Assembly: GCA_050246595.1 (NCBI GenBank)
Contig: JBFWVT010000095.1
Location: 1 to 17,852, forward strand
Reading direction: 5' to 3'
DNA length: 17,852 bases
Source of the DNA: DATARH01 sp050246595
GTDB taxonomy: Bacteria > Pseudomonadota > Alphaproteobacteria > ATCC43930 > CGMCC-115725
Notes under the pieces: generated by a model
Databases searched by the model: none
What the model saw: the letters and a program-made list of their open reading frames with translations, nothing else
Told to the model about the DNA's origin: nothing
Position numbers and translations under genes: made by a program
Part shown: piece after piece, positions 6,611-13,754 of the stretch
Numbering within the stretch: position 1 is the first letter of the stretch
Layout: the number at the start of each line of letters is the position of its first letter

Positions 6611-6642
6611 AGAGGGTACATGGCTTGAGAGGGTACATGGCT
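6611..6642. repeat. Direct repeat of 15 bp overlapping the ffh stop
   Basis: AGAGGGTACATGGCT occurs at 6611-6625 and again at 6628-6642, separated by TG. The second copy includes part of the ffh stop codon (6641-6643). It looks like a short local duplication at the end of ffh, next to the palindromic element. Confidence 0.7.
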
Positions 6643-8017
6643 AGTGCCGCAAACCCTGCGGCAGGATGGCCGACAGACCGTGCCGCATCAGCCCCTTCTG
6701 ACCGAGCTTTTTCATCTTTTTCATCATCCCGGCCATGTCCTGATACTGCTTCAAGAGCCGGTTGACGTCCTGCACCGAGGTGCCCGAGCCGGAGGCGATG
6801 CGGCGCCGGCGCGAGCCGTTCAGCAGCTTCGGGTTGCGCCGCTCGGACTTTGTCATCGAGCCGATGATCGCCTCCTGGCGCTTGATGATGCTCTCGTCGA
6901 TATTGGCGTCGGTCATCTGCTTTTTGATCTTGCCGACCCCCGGCAGCATCCCGAGCATCCCGCCCATCCCTCCCATGCGACGGATCTGGCGGAACTGCGC
7001 GGCGAGATCGTCGAGGTCGAAATTGCCCTTCTCCATCTTGCGGGCGAGTTTTTCGGCCTCTTCTTCGTCGGCGGTCTCGGAGGCGCGTTCAACGAGGCTG
7101 ACCACGTCGCCCATGCCGAGGATGCGCCCGGCAATCCGGTCCGGGTGAAACGGTTCGAGCGCATCGATCTTCTCGCCGGTGCCGATCAGCACGATCGGTT
7201 TGCCGGTGATCGCGCGCATCGACAGCGCCGCGCCGCCGCGCGAATCGCCATCGATTCGGGTCAGCACGATACCGGTGATGCCGGCGCGCTCGCCAAACGC
7301 CTTCGCGACATTGACCGCGTCCTGGCCGGTCATCGCATCGGCGACGAGCAATGTCTGATGCGGGTGCGCCGCCGCGCGCACCGCCGCCACTTCCAGCATC
7401 AGCTCCTCGTTGACATGCAGCCTTCCGGCCGTGTCGAGCATTACGACGTCGTAACCCTCGCGCCGTCCGATCTCCAGCGCGCGCTTGGTGATCTCGACCG
7501 GGCGCTGCCCCGGCACGATCGGCAGAGTGGCGACGCCGATCTGGCGGCCGAGCTGCGCGAGCTGCTCCTGCGCCGCCGGGCGCTGCACGTCGAGCGAGGC
7601 CATCAGCACCTTTTTGCGCTCGCGGTTCTTGAGCCTGAGTGCGATCTTGGCGCAGGTCGTCGTCTTGCCCGAGCCTTGCAGACCCACCAGCATGATGCCG
7701 ACCGGCGGGGTCGCGTTGAGGTCAATCCCGTCACCCTTGCGCGAAGCCTCGCCGCCGCCGAGCACCTCGACCAGATGATCGTGGACGATCTTGACGACCA
7801 TCTGCCCCGGCGTTACCGAGCGCAGCACCTCCTGCCCAATCGCCTTCTCGCGCACCGAGTTGACAAAGTCGCGCACCACCGGCAGCGCGACATCGGCTTC
7901 GAGCAGCGCGACCCGGATTTCGCGCATGGCGGTCGCGACATCGTCCTCGCTCAGCGCGCCGTGCCGGCGCAGCCGGTCAAAGACATCGTTCAGGCGATCG
8001 CTGAGGGTATCGAACAT
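6641..8017 (-). CDS. ffh: Signal recognition particle GTPase Ffh
   Basis: Ffh (SRP54 homologue) binds signal sequences on nascent chains through its methionine-rich M domain and docks with FtsY at the membrane. The start was set at MFDTLSDRLNDVF (8017) because the family begins there; upstream open sequence is not Ffh-like. The 458 residues show the N domain (1-100), G1 P-loop GLQGSGKTTTC (112-122), G2-G3 region SLDVQRPAAQEQL and DTAGRLH (195-201), G4 as TRIDGD (253-258; the commoner form is TKLDGD), and GTGEK (279-283). The M domain has IRRMGGMGGMLGMLPG and the RNA-binding SERRNPKLLNGSRRRRIASG. The last 20 residues end in LPQGLRH and are shorter and less methionine-rich than many relatives. 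No strong ribosome binding site is seen. It heads the leftward cluster. Confidence 0.96.
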   Translation of the reverse strand: MFDTLSDRLNDVFDRLRRHGALSEDDVATAMREIRVALLEADVALPVVRDFVNSVREKAIGQEVLRSVTPGQMVVKIVHDHLVEVLGGGEASRKGDGIDLNATPPVGIMLVGLQGSGKTTTCAKIALRLKNRERKKVLMASLDVQRPAAQEQLAQLGRQIGVATLPIVPGQRPVEITKRALEIGRREGYDVVMLDTAGRLHVNEELMLEVAAVRAAAHPHQTLLVADAMTGQDAVNVAKAFGERAGITGIVLTRIDGDSRGGAALSMRAITGKPIVLIGTGEKIDALEPFHPDRIAGRILGMGDVVSLVERASETADEEEAEKLARKMEKGNFDLDDLAAQFRQIRRMGGMGGMLGMLPGVGKIKKQMTDANIDESIIKRQEAIIGSMTKSERRNPKLLNGSRRRRIASGSGTSVQDVNRLLKQYQDMAGMMKKMKKLGQKGLMRHGLSAILPQGLRH

Positions 8018-8239
8018 GGCCGGTGGAATCCGATCGTCAAATGTACAGGGGCCGGCGCGCGAAACTCGCGGACCAGCCGACCTTCCTGATATGGGAAGGC
8101 GAACCCCGCGCCGCCATCGGCGCAGCCCGCGGACGCTACAGCCGGCCGGCGATGGCGTCAATCACGGGGTCCGGCATTGACGCAGGAACGGGCGTGATAA
8201 AGCATGAAGCGGCGCATGCGCCGGTTCGAGGCGGGGACC
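8018..8239. other. Divergent intergenic region, ffh / PrpD-like gene
   Basis: These 222 bases separate two divergently transcribed genes and so must hold the promoters of both. I see no convincing -35/-10 pair, operator, RNA gene or conserved small ORF. Open frames here on both strands translate to Arg/Ala/Gly-rich sequence without family resemblance. Confidence 0.4.
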
Positions 8240-9619
8240 ATGACGACGATCATCGAGGGAATAGCCGAGCGGATCGGCCATATCTCCTACGCCGATCTGC
8301 CGCCGGAGGCGGTGTATTGGGCGAAGGCGGCGATCCTCGACACGGTCGGGGTAACCCTGGCCGGTGCCGCCGAGCCGTGCACCCGGATCGTCGCCCGCAT
8401 CCTGGGAGCCGGAGCAGAAATCGGGGGATGCCTGGTTTTCGGCACCGATCGCCGCGCCTCCCCGCTCGACGCCGCGCTGATCAACGGCACGGCCGCGCAT
8501 GCGCTCGATTTCGACGATGTCAGCAATTCGATGGGCGGGCACCCGTCGGCGCCGATCGTACCGGCGCTGTTCGCATTGGGAGAAGTTCTCGACTGCACCG
8601 GGCGCGACTTCATCGCCGCCTATGTCGCCGGGTTCGAGACCGAGACCCGCATCGGCCGCGGCGTCAACCTGCATCATTACGAAAAGGGCTGGCACCCGAC
8701 CGCGACCTTGGGCGTGTTCGGCGCGGCGGCTTCGTGCTGTCACCTGATCGGTCTCGACCGCGCGAAAACAGCGCAGGCGCTGGCGATCGCCGCCTCGCTC
8801 GCCGCCGGGATCAAGGCCAATTTCGGTACGATGACCAAGCCGCTGCATGTCGGGCACACGTCGCGCAACGGGCTGTTCGCGGCAATGCTGGCGCGCGAGG
8901 GGTTCACCGCCAACGACGCGGCGCTCGAACACAAGCAGGGATTTCTCCTTGTCTTCAACGGCGCCGGCAATTTCGATACGGCAGAAATCCTCGCCGATTG
9001 GGGGCGGCCCTACGACATCGTCTCTCCCGGTCTCGGCATCAAGCAGCACCCGTGCTGCGGCAGCACCCACCCGGCGGTCGATGCGATGCTGGCCCTGCGC
9101 GCCGAGCACGATATCGTGCCAGGCAAAGTGGCGCGCATCGACTCCCGGACCCATCCGCGCCGCCTCGCGCATACCGACCGGCCGGACCCGCAATCGGGTC
9201 TCGATGCGAAGCTCAGCGTGCAATACTGTCTGGCGCGCGCCCTGCTCGACGGGCATATCGTCCTCGAACATTTCGAGGGCGAAGCGTTCCGCGATCCCGT
9301 CGTGCGCGCGCTGATGCGCCGCGTCCATGCCGCGCCGTTCCCGGATACGCAAGAAGGCGGCGGCGAACCGCTCGGCGCCGAATTGCAGATCACGTTCGAC
9401 AACGGGCGCACAGTCGCGAAGCGGGTCGGGCGCGCGCTCGGGCGCGGCCCCGACAATCCGCTGCCCGACGACGCGCTGCACGCCAAATTCGCGAACTGCG
9501 CCGGCCGCGCGCTGCCGCCGGCCCAGGTCGAGCGATTGCGGCGGACGCTGTCGCATCTCGACAAGGCCGGCAGTCTGCGCGATGTCGTCGCGGCAATCGC
9601 GCTGCCCGCCGCTCGCTGA
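8240..9619 (+). CDS. MmgE/PrpD family protein
   Basis: Member of the family containing 2-methylcitrate dehydratase (PrpD), itaconate decarboxylase and many uncharacterised homologues. The substrate here cannot be told from sequence. The start at MTTIIEGIAERIG is preferred over an ATG 36 bases upstream because GAGGCGGGG lies just before it and the family begins this way. The 459 residues are typical. Motifs: ILDTVGVTLAG (about 32-42), INGTAAHALDFDD (81-93), GGHPSAPIVPAL (99-110), the HYEKGWHPTATLGVFGAAA block (146-164), ASLAAGIKANFGTMTKPLHV (185-204), and KQHPCCGSTHPAVDAM (268-283). No methylcitrate synthase or other prp gene is nearby, so a role in the methylcitrate cycle is not supported. 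It is followed after 7 bp by the SGNH hydrolase, and the two are probably co-transcribed. Confidence 0.9.
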   Translation: MTTIIEGIAERIGHISYADLPPEAVYWAKAAILDTVGVTLAGAAEPCTRIVARILGAGAEIGGCLVFGTDRRASPLDAALINGTAAHALDFDDVSNSMGGHPSAPIVPALFALGEVLDCTGRDFIAAYVAGFETETRIGRGVNLHHYEKGWHPTATLGVFGAAASCCHLIGLDRAKTAQALAIAASLAAGIKANFGTMTKPLHVGHTSRNGLFAAMLAREGFTANDAALEHKQGFLLVFNGAGNFDTAEILADWGRPYDIVSPGLGIKQHPCCGSTHPAVDAMLALRAEHDIVPGKVARIDSRTHPRRLAHTDRPDPQSGLDAKLSVQYCLARALLDGHIVLEHFEGEAFRDPVVRALMRRVHAAPFPDTQEGGGEPLGAELQITFDNGRTVAKRVGRALGRGPDNPLPDDALHAKFANCAGRALPPAQVERLRRTLSHLDKAGSLRDVVAAIALPAAR

Positions 9620-9626
9620 CCGGCGA

Positions 9627-10388
9627 ATGCTGCGCCGGATCGCGACCGCCATCCTCTGTGGCGCCCTGGCGTTGTCGGGCGCCGACCGGGTCGCAAATGC
9701 GCAGCCCGCGCTGTCCTGCGCCAAATTCACGTCGGAGCCGCTCCCCCCGCCGGCCCCGCGCGCCGTCGCATGGCCCGTAAAGCGGTTCGCGGCGATCCGG
9801 GAGCAGGTCAGGACCGCGCCGCACCGCGTGCTGTTTCTCGGCAATTCGCTGGTCGAGCGCTTTCCGCACGATGCGCCCGAAGTCTGGCGCGAGCACATGC
9901 AGCCACGCGGCGTCCTCAACGCCGGGGTCAGCGGCGACCGGACCGAAAACCTGCTGTGGCGGCTGCGCAACGGCAATCTCGACGGCCCGCCGCCGGCTCT
10001 GGTCATCCTGCTGATCGGCACCAACGATCTGACCCATGACGGCCCGCCGCGCTCGCCCGAGCTGACCGCCGCAGGCATCCGCGCCAATCTGCTGTATCTG
10101 CGACAGCGACTGCCCGACACGCCGATCCTGCTTCTGGGGTTGCTGCCGCGCGGCGCTTCGCCCGATTCCGAGCTGCGGCGCAAGGTGGTTGCGGTCAACC
10201 GGCTGATTTCGCGCTGCGCCGACCGCCGCTCCGTGTTCTATGCCGATATCGGCGGCGCGCTGCTCGATGCGCAGGGACAGCTGACGCCGGAGGTGTCGCC
10301 GGATCGGCTGCATTTCAGCGCGACCGGCTATGCCAGGCTGGCGCCGCTGCTCGCTGCGATGATCGACAATCTCGCCGGCCAAAGCTGA
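9627..10388 (+). CDS. Secreted SGNH/GDSL-type hydrolase
   Basis: Predicted esterase or lipase-like enzyme of the SGNH superfamily, closest in wording to the PAF-acetylhydrolase-like branch. The 253-residue product starts with a Sec signal peptide (MLRRIATAILCGALALSG..., likely cut after ANA near residue 25), so it should act in the periplasm or outside the cell. The four catalytic blocks are present: block I GNSLVERF with Ser74, block II NAGVSGDRTENLLWRL with Gly103, block III IGTNDL with Asn133, and block V DRLHF with Asp226 and His229. Block I reads GNS instead of GDS, as is common in this branch. No clear ribosome binding site is visible, but the ATG lies only 7 bp after the PrpD-like stop, so translation may be coupled. 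The substrate is unknown. Confidence 0.9.
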   Translation: MLRRIATAILCGALALSGADRVANAQPALSCAKFTSEPLPPPAPRAVAWPVKRFAAIREQVRTAPHRVLFLGNSLVERFPHDAPEVWREHMQPRGVLNAGVSGDRTENLLWRLRNGNLDGPPPALVILLIGTNDLTHDGPPRSPELTAAGIRANLLYLRQRLPDTPILLLGLLPRGASPDSELRRKVVAVNRLISRCADRRSVFYADIGGALLDAQGQLTPEVSPDRLHFSATGYARLAPLLAAMIDNLAGQS

Positions 10389-10420
10389 GACGCGGCGGGA
10401 CCACATTCCGGGAGTATTGT

Positions 10421-11104
10421 GTGCCGGGTCCTGTCGCGAGCGACGGCGATCTTGTCGGCGAGACGCTGGCGTGCCGGCGCGGCGGACGGCTCGTCTTCGC
10501 CGGGCTCGATTTCTCTCTACCGGCGGGCAGCGCGCTGGTGCTGACCGGCAGCAACGGCAGCGGCAAGTCGAGCCTGTTGCGACTTCTTGCAATGCTGCTG
10601 ACCCCCGCCGCGGGACGGCTGTTATGGGAAGGCCGACCGGTCGCCGCCGATCCGGCGCGCTATCGCGCCGCGCTCGGCTATGCCGGCCATCTCGACGCGA
10701 TCAAGCCGGCGTTGACCGCGCGCGAGACGCTGCGCTTCTGGGCGGCACTGCGCGGCGCGGCGAACCCGACGGCAAACCCGGCGATCGAGACAGCGCTCGA
10801 CCGGTTCGGGCTTGGCATGGTCGCCGACTGGCCGTGCCGCTTTCTGTCGGCCGGACAGCGGCGGCGGCTGGCGCTGGCCCGGCTCGTCGCGGCCCCGGCG
10901 TCGGTCTGGCTGCTCGACGAGCCGACCGCCGCGCTCGACAGCGACGGTGAGACCCGGCTGATCGAGGCGATCGCCGGGCACCGGGCGGAAGGCGGCCGGG
11001 TGGCCGTCGCGACGCATCTTCCGTTGGCGCTGCCCGCCGCCCTGACGATCCGGCTCGACGATCACGCCACCGCGCCGGACGATGCGCTCGCAGCTCTGTG
11101 GTAG
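10421..11104 (+). CDS. ccmA: Cytochrome c biogenesis ATP-binding protein (haem exporter ATPase)
   Basis: ATPase of the CcmABCD complex of System I cytochrome c maturation. ATP hydrolysis by CcmA releases haem-loaded CcmE from CcmC/CcmD. The 227 residues contain Walker A GSNGSGKSS (43-51), the Q-loop region ALGYAGHLDAIKPALTA (about 84-100, where CcmA typically has GH...K..LTA), the signature LSAGQRRRLALARL (142-155), Walker B VWLLDEPTAALD (162-173) and the H-loop His199 in VATHL. The start is a GTG with GGGAG about six bases upstream, and the frame before it has no better choice. It opens a five-gene run of ccm genes and follows the SGNH gene by 32 bp. Confidence 0.95.
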   Translation: MPGPVASDGDLVGETLACRRGGRLVFAGLDFSLPAGSALVLTGSNGSGKSSLLRLLAMLLTPAAGRLLWEGRPVAADPARYRAALGYAGHLDAIKPALTARETLRFWAALRGAANPTANPAIETALDRFGLGMVADWPCRFLSAGQRRRLALARLVAAPASVWLLDEPTAALDSDGETRLIEAIAGHRAEGGRVAVATHLPLALPAALTIRLDDHATAPDDALAALW

Positions 11105-11123
11105 CAGGCGGTGAGGCGCGCCG

Positions 11124-11789
11124 ATGACGGCGTTTTTCGGTCTGCTGCGCCGCGATCTCCGGCTCGCGCTGCGCCAGGGCGGCGATGTCGGGCTGGTGCT
11201 CGGGTTTTTTGTTTTGACCGTGCTGCTGTTTCCATTCGGTGTCGGACCGGAACCCGAATTGCTCGGCCGCATCGCCGGCGGGATCATCTGGACCGCTGCG
11301 CTGCTCGCCGCGGTGCTGAGCCTGGACCGGATGTTCGCTGCCGATCATGCCGATGGCGGGCTCGACCTGATCGCGCTGTCGCCGATGCCGCTGGAGATTT
11401 CCGTGCTGGCGAAGGCGGCAGCGCATTGGCTGACCTCGGGCCTGCCGCTGACGGTGATCAGCCCGCTGCTGGCCGTGTTTCTCAGCCTCGACATGACCGC
11501 GATGCCGGCGTTGGTCGCGGGGCTGCTGCTCGGAACTCCGGCACTGAGCCTGCTCGGCGCGATCGCCGCGGCGCTGACCTTGGGGGCGCGGCGGCCTGGG
11601 GTGCTCGTCTCGCTGCTGGTGCTGCCGCTCTATCTGCCGCTGCTGATCTTCGGGACCGGCGCGGTCGAGGCGACGCTGACGGCCGAGGGCGCGCGCGCTC
11701 ACCTGCTGCTGCTCGCCGCCGTGACGCTGGCCGCGTTGGCGCTCGCTCCGCTCGCCACCGCCGCCGCGCTGCGCCAGGCGCTTGAATGA
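11124..11789 (+). CDS. ccmB: Haem exporter protein B (cytochrome c biogenesis permease)
   Basis: Membrane subunit that pairs with CcmA in the cytochrome c maturation ABC complex in the inner membrane. The 221 residues are strongly hydrophobic, with about six predicted helices, for example GLVLGFFVLTVLLFPFGVGP (23-42), IIWTAALLAAVLSL and LVSLLVLPLYLPLLIFG. The family hallmarks FPFGVGPEPELL, GIIWTAALLA and SLDRMFAADHADGGLD are clear, and the length is normal. The ATG is preceded by GAGG at about nine bases, 19 bp after ccmA. It ends 135 bp before the chosen ccmC start. Confidence 0.95.
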   Translation: MTAFFGLLRRDLRLALRQGGDVGLVLGFFVLTVLLFPFGVGPEPELLGRIAGGIIWTAALLAAVLSLDRMFAADHADGGLDLIALSPMPLEISVLAKAAAHWLTSGLPLTVISPLLAVFLSLDMTAMPALVAGLLLGTPALSLLGAIAAALTLGARRPGVLVSLLVLPLYLPLLIFGTGAVEATLTAEGARAHLLLLAAVTLAALALAPLATAAALRQALE

Positions 11790-11924
11790 TGCGGTTCGAC
11801 GGCACTCCGGGGGGACGCCAATCCGGCTGCGGCCTTCCGCGCCGCCGCCTCGTGCTGGCGCATATCGGGGAACTTGCTAAATATGTCGGTGTTTCATGCG
11901 GCTTCCGACGAGAAAGGCGGCGCG

Positions 11925-12701
11925 ATGCTGACCCGCTTTGCCAACCCGGCGCGGTTTATGCGCGCGAGCGGCAAGGCGCTGCCGTGGCTGGGAGCCGCGA
12001 CGGCCCTGGTGCTGGCAGTCGGACTGTTCTGGTCGCTGGTCGCGGCGCCGCCCGATTATCAGCAGGGCGAGACCGTCCGGATCATGTTCATCCATGTGCC
12101 TTCCGCCTGGATGGCGCTGTCGGTTTATCTGTTTGTCGCGGTCGCGGGCGCGGTCGCGCTGGTGTGGCGGCACCTGCTGGCCGAGATCGCGGGTCAGGCG
12201 GCGGCGCCGATCGGAGCGGCCTTTACGCTGATCTGCCTGGCTACCGGCTCGCTCTGGGGGCGGCCGATGTGGGGCGCGTGGTGGGTGTGGGACGCGCGGC
12301 TGACCTCGGTGCTGGTGCTGTTTTTTCTGTATCTCGGCTATATCGCGCTGGCGAACGCGTTCGACGACCGCAGCCGCGGCGCGCGCGCCGCTTCGCTGCT
12401 GGCCCTGGTCGGAATCGTCAACCTGCCGATCATCAAGTTTTCGGTCGATTGGTGGAATACATTGCACCAGCCCGCCAGTGTCGTCCGCGTCGGCGGACCC
12501 GCGATCGCCACATCGATGCTGCTGCCATTGCTGGTCATGGCGGTCGCGTTCGCGCTGCTGTTCTCGTGGCTGCTGCTGCTGCGCATGCGCACCGCGCTCA
12601 ACCGGCGCAAGATCGAGGCGCTGCGCCTCCATATACCGGTGACGCGCGCCGCCACTGGAGCGGATCAGGCAATCCCGGCCGCCCGTCCGGCACTGCGCTG
12701 A
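11925..12701 (+). CDS. ccmC: Haem transporter CcmC
   Basis: Inner-membrane haem handling protein that loads haem onto CcmE. The start MLTRFANPARFM was chosen because CcmC proteins begin like this and GAGAAAGG sits about seven bases before the ATG. An upstream ATG at 11883 and TTG at 11874 remain possible and would add 14 or 17 residues. The 258-residue protein has six predicted membrane spans. Its periplasmic tryptophan-rich WWD motif reads WGRPMWGAWWVWDARLTS, and the two haem-binding histidines are visible in FIHVPSAWM and WWNTLHQPAS. PPDYQQGETVRIM precedes the first histidine, as usual. It is followed after 9 bp by ccmD. Confidence 0.95.
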   Translation: MLTRFANPARFMRASGKALPWLGAATALVLAVGLFWSLVAAPPDYQQGETVRIMFIHVPSAWMALSVYLFVAVAGAVALVWRHLLAEIAGQAAAPIGAAFTLICLATGSLWGRPMWGAWWVWDARLTSVLVLFFLYLGYIALANAFDDRSRGARAASLLALVGIVNLPIIKFSVDWWNTLHQPASVVRVGGPAIATSMLLPLLVMAVAFALLFSWLLLLRMRTALNRRKIEALRLHIPVTRAATGADQAIPAARPALR

Positions 12702-12710
12702 GACCCCGTG

Positions 12711-12920
12711 ATGGAGAACATAGTGACCGGAATTGCAAACTGGCTCGCCCAGTGGAGTTCGATGGGCGGGTACGCGGCGTTCGTGTGGCCGGCCTATGCG
12801 GTCGCCGGCGCGGTGCTCGGAGGTCTGGCATGGCACTCCCGGCGCTCCCATCGGGCCAGCGAGACGGCACTCGGCCGTTTGCAGCCTCGCACCGATCAGG
12901 CGGGCGGGCGCGGCCGGTGA
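12711..12920 (+). CDS. ccmD: Haem exporter protein D
   Basis: Small single-span membrane protein of the CcmABCD complex that helps release holo-CcmE. The 69 residues contain the family core MGGYAAFVWPAYAVAGAVLG, one transmembrane helix, then a basic cytoplasmic tail (HSRRSHRASE). The ATG at 12711 is used. A GTG three bases earlier is possible, and so is a GTG at 12723 that has GGAG at a good spacing. The stop TGA overlaps the GTG start of ccmE by four bases. CcmD is poorly conserved, and position in the operon is a large part of the evidence. Confidence 0.9.
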   Translation: MENIVTGIANWLAQWSSMGGYAAFVWPAYAVAGAVLGGLAWHSRRSHRASETALGRLQPRTDQAGGRGR

Positions 12921-13408
12921 CGCGCAAGCGGCGGCGGCTGATCGCGCTCGGGGTGGGGCTGTCGCTGCTGGCTGCGGCGACCGCACTGGTCCTGGCCGCA
13001 TTCAACGAGAATCTCGTGTTCTTCTACAGCCCGAGCGATCTGGCCGAGAAGGCGATCGGCCCAATGGCGATAGGCCCCGACCGCCGTATCCGCATCGGCG
13101 GTCTCGTTGAGCCGCAGAGCCTCAGGCGTCAAGCTGGTGGACACGGCGTCGATTTCCGTGTCACCGACGGCAGGGCGACCCTGGCAGTCGTCTATGACGG
13201 CGTGCTGCCGGATTTGTTTCGCGAGGGCCAGGGTGTGGTGGCAGAAGGGCGGCTGCGCGGCGACGGCGTGTTCGCCGCGACAAGCGTCCTCGCCAAACAC
13301 GACGAGAACTACATGCCGCCCGAGGTCGCCGACGCGCTGAAAAAGGCCGGACACTGGCAGGAAGGCGCTCCGCCAGGAGCCGCGCCGGCCGCCGCCGCGA
13401 CCCGCTGA
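12917..13408 (+). CDS. ccmE: Cytochrome c-type biogenesis haem chaperone CcmE
   Basis: Periplasmic haem chaperone, tethered by an N-terminal helix, that binds haem covalently and passes it to the CcmFH ligase. The 163-residue product begins at a GTG overlapping the ccmD stop (GTGA). It has a basic start (TRKRRR) and one membrane span (about 8-28). The OB-fold follows, with FYSPSDL, RIRIGGLVE, VDFRVTDG and VVYDGVLPDLFREGQGVVAEG. The haem-binding histidine is His128 in LAKHDENYMPPEV, with Tyr132 as the likely axial ligand. The tail is Ala/Pro-rich. The frame stays open far upstream through ccmC, so an automatic caller may overextend it. No ccmF, ccmG or ccmH follows; the next gene is on the other strand. 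Confidence 0.95.
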   Translation: MTRKRRRLIALGVGLSLLAAATALVLAAFNENLVFFYSPSDLAEKAIGPMAIGPDRRIRIGGLVEPQSLRRQAGGHGVDFRVTDGRATLAVVYDGVLPDLFREGQGVVAEGRLRGDGVFAATSVLAKHDENYMPPEVADALKKAGHWQEGAPPGAAPAAAATR

Positions 13409-13456
13409 ATCCGCCACCACCGACATGCCGACCGGCGGTCCACTCGGGGCCTCTTC

Positions 13457-13678
13457 CTACGAGCGCGGCTTTCTGACAAAGATCGTCGGGACCCACGGCG
13501 GCGGTAGCCCCTCGATCCGCTCGCGGCGGCGGCGTTCGGCGTCGCTGTCGCCGCGCCGCGGGCCGGACCGGGCGGCGCGCGGGTCCTGGCCGGCGAGGGT
13601 CTGCTCGCGCTCGCGGCGAAGTTCCTCCATGCGAGATCGGATTGTCGCGAAATCGTCGGCGGCGCGCGGACGGCTCAC
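13457..13678 (-). CDS. Small uncharacterised arginine-rich protein
   Basis: Unnamed 73-residue protein. The recognisable parts are ADDFATIRSRMEELRRERE (near the N-terminus, a likely helix), a low-complexity Arg/Asp/Glu-rich middle, and GLPPPWVPTIFVRKP at the end. The PPPWVPTIF ending with a charged helix in front is the pattern of small hypothetical proteins I associate with Alphaproteobacteria; I know no function. GTG 13678 is preferred as start because GGAG lies five bases upstream, but an ATG at 13735 would add 19 residues. No signal peptide or membrane span is seen. It lies downstream of the aminotransferase in the same direction and converges with ccmE, 48 bp apart. Confidence 0.6.
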   Translation of the reverse strand: MSRPRAADDFATIRSRMEELRREREQTLAGQDPRAARSGPRRGDSDAERRRRERIEGLPPPWVPTIFVRKPRS

Positions 13679-13754
13679 AGCCTCTCCCCAGATGTCATTT
13701 CCGCCATAGTGGCGGTGCAGCACACCCGCGGTCAAATGTCCGTTCGGCAGAGGC

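Noticed and set aside
8018..8161. N-terminal extension of Ffh of 48 residues
   Set aside because: The extension is Arg/Gly/Pro-rich and not Ffh-like; the family starts at the MFDTLSDRL methionine.
8240..9619. Naming the MmgE/PrpD gene prpD (2-methylcitrate dehydratase)
   Set aside because: The family contains enzymes with other substrates and no prpB or prpC lies nearby.
8162..10198. A 678-codon minus-strand frame opposite the PrpD-like and SGNH genes
   Set aside because: Low-complexity Arg/Gly/Ala translation, no motifs, and the plus-strand genes carry full catalytic signatures.
11786..13408. A 540-codon plus-strand frame from the ccmB end to the ccmE end
   Set aside because: Only its last 163 codons are a real protein (CcmE). 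The rest is an out-of-frame reading of ccmC and ccmD.
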